A stretch of 42,866 bases of DNA, from assembly GCA_035513215.1 (NCBI GenBank), contig DATKCK010000009.1, forward strand, positions 1 through 42,866. The letters are read 5' to 3'. The stretch is from DATCZB01 sp035513215. Lineage in GTDB: Bacteria > Pseudomonadota > Gammaproteobacteria > Steroidobacterales > Rariloculaceae. Of this stretch, positions 41,096 through 42,866 are shown in pieces (within the stretch, counting starts at the first letter, position 1; each line of letters begins with the position of its first letter). The notes beneath the pieces were generated by a model, which was not told the origin of the DNA, searched no databases, and saw only the letters and a list, made by a program, of their open reading frames with translations. The translations under genes and the position numbers were made by a program.

Positions 41096-41965
41096 ATGAG
41101 CTATCTCGAACTCGTGACGGACCGGCCGGGTCCCGTGCTCGTTATTGGTATGCACCGGTCCGGCACGAGGTTGCTGGCCGACGTGCTCGGCCGGCTCGGC
41201 ATCTTCATGGGAGCCGATCGGCAGGCCGATGCGGAATCGGTGACGTTCCTGCAGCTGAACGAGGCGATTCTGCATCAGTGCGGCGCGTTCTGGTCGGAGC
41301 CGATGCCAGCGCATTTCGTGCTCGCGGAGCCGGCGACCACGAAGCAACTGGCCGCCGGAGTTGCCAGGGCGCTCGATCAGCGGATTCAAGGCTATCTGGG
41401 ATCGTCGGGCTCGGAGTCGAGCCTTGGCACGGGAACGGCCCAGCGATGCGGCTGGAAGGATCCGCGCAACACGTTCACGCTGCCCGTCTGGCGTGAGCTC
41501 TATCCGAATCTCAAGGTCGTTCACATGCTGCGCCACGGCGTCGACGTGGCCGCGAGCCTCGCGCGGCGTCATGCCGAGGCGCTGCGCCTGGCCACGGGCG
41601 AGACGGTTCCCGGCGCCCTGACGGTGATTCGCGACGACGCGCTCGGCGTGTTGTCGTCGAGGCGCGGCTGGAGCCTGTCCGAGGCGCTGACGATGTGGGA
41701 GCAGTATGCGGAGAAGGCTCGCCTGCAAGCGGCCGAGCTCGGCGACGGCGCGCTCGAGATCCGATTCGAGCAGCTCCTCGAGCAGCCGGATCGCGTGATC
41801 CGCGATATCGCGGATTTCTGCGCAGTGCCGGACACGATCGGCGACGCAGCCTTTCTCGAGGGTCTCGATGCCGGCCGTGCCTTCGCCTATCGAAACAATG
41901 CCGAGCTCGTAGAGTTCGCCGAATCCCAGCGTGCCGTCCTCGAACGGTACGGCTATGCGCCCTAG
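41096..41965 (+). CDS. Sulfotransferase family protein
   Basis: The 289-residue protein carries the PAPS-binding loop PVLVIGMHRSGTRLLADVLG near its start and WKDPRNTFTLPVWRELYPNL and VVHMLRHGVDVAASLARRH in the middle, matching bacterial sulfotransferases. It should transfer sulfate from PAPS to a sugar, protein or small molecule in the cytoplasm. The start ATG 41096 follows the T-run of a terminator directly, so no ribosome-binding site of normal spacing exists. A GTG at 41114 is a second choice with the terminator hairpin still just upstream. The message would arise by read-through from the receptor gene or be leaderless. A 2OG-oxygenase-like gene follows after 49 bases. Confidence 0.83.
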   Translation: MSYLELVTDRPGPVLVIGMHRSGTRLLADVLGRLGIFMGADRQADAESVTFLQLNEAILHQCGAFWSEPMPAHFVLAEPATTKQLAAGVARALDQRIQGYLGSSGSESSLGTGTAQRCGWKDPRNTFTLPVWRELYPNLKVVHMLRHGVDVAASLARRHAEALRLATGETVPGALTVIRDDALGVLSSRRGWSLSEALTMWEQYAEKARLQAAELGDGALEIRFEQLLEQPDRVIRDIADFCAVPDTIGDAAFLEGLDAGRAFAYRNNAELVEFAESQRAVLERYGYAP

Positions 41966-42014
41966 CCGGGCGCCGAGAGCAGGTATGATTCGCTGACCGG
42001 ATCGAGCGCGCGCT

Positions 42015-42866
42015 ATGTCAGTCGACCTGTTCTTCGGAGTCCCGATTCTGGTTCACGATGTGGAACCGGCCATACGCGATGCGATCCACGCGAAAGTGGC
42101 GGCCTATCTCGACACGGACCTGGCGAAGCGCGATGTCCTGCCGTCTCCGGAAGAATCGGTCGCGACCTCGTACTACAAGCCGGAGCAGTCGATTCTGGCC
42201 GACGCCGAGCTCGAAGAGCTCGAGCAGGTCGTCCGGGCGGCCGCAAGCACGTTTCTCGAGGGCAGGCTCGGGCTGCCGGCGCGGCAGCTCGAGATCGAGC
42301 GCGCCTGGATCAACGTGTTCGAGCCCGGCGCTCAGGAGGGGCAACACACGCATGACGGCAGCCTGCTGTCGTGCAGTTACTACGTCGAAGCGCCCGACGA
42401 TTGCGGCTGCATCGAGTTTCCGGATCCGATCGGCGAGCGCCGCGGCTATCGGCAGTTCACCCGCACAGTGGGCAGCGGCCTGCTGACGCGGCCCGAGATC
42501 GCCGTCGAACCGAAGCCCGGCCGGCTCGTGATGTTCGAGTCATGGTTCGGGCACAGCGTTCAATGCAACAAGAGCGGCAAACGCAGGGTTTCGATCGCGA
42601 TCAATCTGCGCGAGGCGCCGGCTCAGGCCCGGGGTTCGACGGGCGTCACCGGAGCTGCGGCGGCCGGCGCCGTTGCAGGCACCGGGTCGGCAGGTACCGA
42701 GGCAGCAGGCACCGAAGCTGCGGGCACCGAGGCAGCCGGCATCGAGGCTGCGAGGGCCGCTCCGAGTCCGGCTGGCGCGGCCGGAAGGCCCTATCTTTTC
42801 AACGAGCTGTTCGACGTCGAGATGAACCTTCATCTGAACGTCAACCCGATACAGAACCAGGTCCCG
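42015..42866 (+). CDS. 2OG-Fe(II) oxygenase-like protein with extension, truncated by the right edge
   Basis: From ATG 42015 the frame is open to the last base (284 codons). The first 200 residues match the putative 2OG-Fe(II) oxygenase family TIGR02466: INVFEPGAQEGQHTHDGSLL with a candidate metal HxHD, SCSYYVEAP, and GHSVQCNKSGKRRVSIAINL with the distal His and the Arg that would bind 2-oxoglutarate. A low-complexity linker of AGTEA units follows (listed as a repeat), then a new stretch (YLFNELFDVEMNLHLNVNP) that is not part of the usual family. A second domain may start there. Members are often found near TPR-sulfotransferases and TonB receptors, as here. The substrate is unknown, and the C-terminus lies outside the window. 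Confidence 0.78.
   Translation, partial: MSVDLFFGVPILVHDVEPAIRDAIHAKVAAYLDTDLAKRDVLPSPEESVATSYYKPEQSILADAELEELEQVVRAAASTFLEGRLGLPARQLEIERAWINVFEPGAQEGQHTHDGSLLSCSYYVEAPDDCGCIEFPDPIGERRGYRQFTRTVGSGLLTRPEIAVEPKPGRLVMFESWFGHSVQCNKSGKRRVSIAINLREAPAQARGSTGVTGAAAAGAVAGTGSAGTEAAGTEAAGTEAAGIEAARAAPSPAGAAGRPYLFNELFDVEMNLHLNVNPIQNQVP
42675..42752 (+). repeat. Low-complexity Ala-Gly-Thr-Glu linker repeat
   Basis: About five degenerate 15-base units encode AGTEA-type pentapeptides (AGTGS, AGTEA, AGTEA, AGTEA, AGIEA). Codon choice varies between copies, so the repetition is stronger at protein than at DNA level. It joins the oxygenase-like domain to an unidentified C-terminal part. Confidence 0.75.

Noticed and set aside
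40100..41728. A 542-codon minus-strand frame opposite the receptor and sulfotransferase
   Set aside because: It spans two clearly coding plus-strand genes and a terminator and has no recognisable domain.

Overview
The window looks like a chromosomal segment of a GC-rich Gram-negative bacterium, most likely a free-living gammaproteobacterium. It has a large TonB-dependent receptor, Tat-type and lipoprotein signals, several periplasmic c-type cytochromes and a rhamnose-sugar operon. The species assignment is inference from gene content. I saw no tRNA, rRNA, CRISPR array, insertion sequence or prophage gene.

Layout. 1-4700: a left-truncated cytochrome c lipoprotein (minus strand), a broken cytochrome P450 gene, a small cupin, a collagen-like lipoprotein with an OmpA-like end, and a small proline-rich protein behind a sigma-54-like promoter. 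4675-13159: a tight five-gene operon of quinohemoprotein dehydrogenase, DUF1592-type diheme protein, Tat-exported DUF1552 protein, metallo-beta-lactamase-fold protein and exported ankyrin protein. 13193-20763: tannase/feruloyl-esterase family protein, dodecin, CRTAC1-like beta-propeller protein, TPR-methyltransferase and a divergent flavin-dependent halogenase. 20943-28963: a second DUF1592-DUF1552-ankyrin set followed by DUF6152 and two further exported proteins. 29065-31730: a membrane-bound receiver protein, a DUF6152 fusion protein and a short NfeD-like protein. 31886-37408: rmlA-rmlD-rmlB flanked on both sides by exported proteins with soluble TonB-C-like domains. 37583-42866: TonB-dependent receptor, sulfotransferase and a 2OG-Fe(II) oxygenase-like gene that runs off the right edge.

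How it may work together. The strongest candidate for an undescribed system is the DUF1592-DUF1552-ankyrin module. It occurs twice within 22 kb, with nearly zero spacing between genes, and all of its products carry export signals. One copy is coupled to a quinohemoprotein dehydrogenase and an unusual metallo-beta-lactamase-fold protein that lacks two metal ligands. The other is followed by DUF6152-type proteins. I infer a periplasmic redox pathway acting on an unknown organic substrate. The esterase, halogenase, receptor and P450 remnant fit an organism that handles complex organic compounds, but the sequence does not name the substrate.
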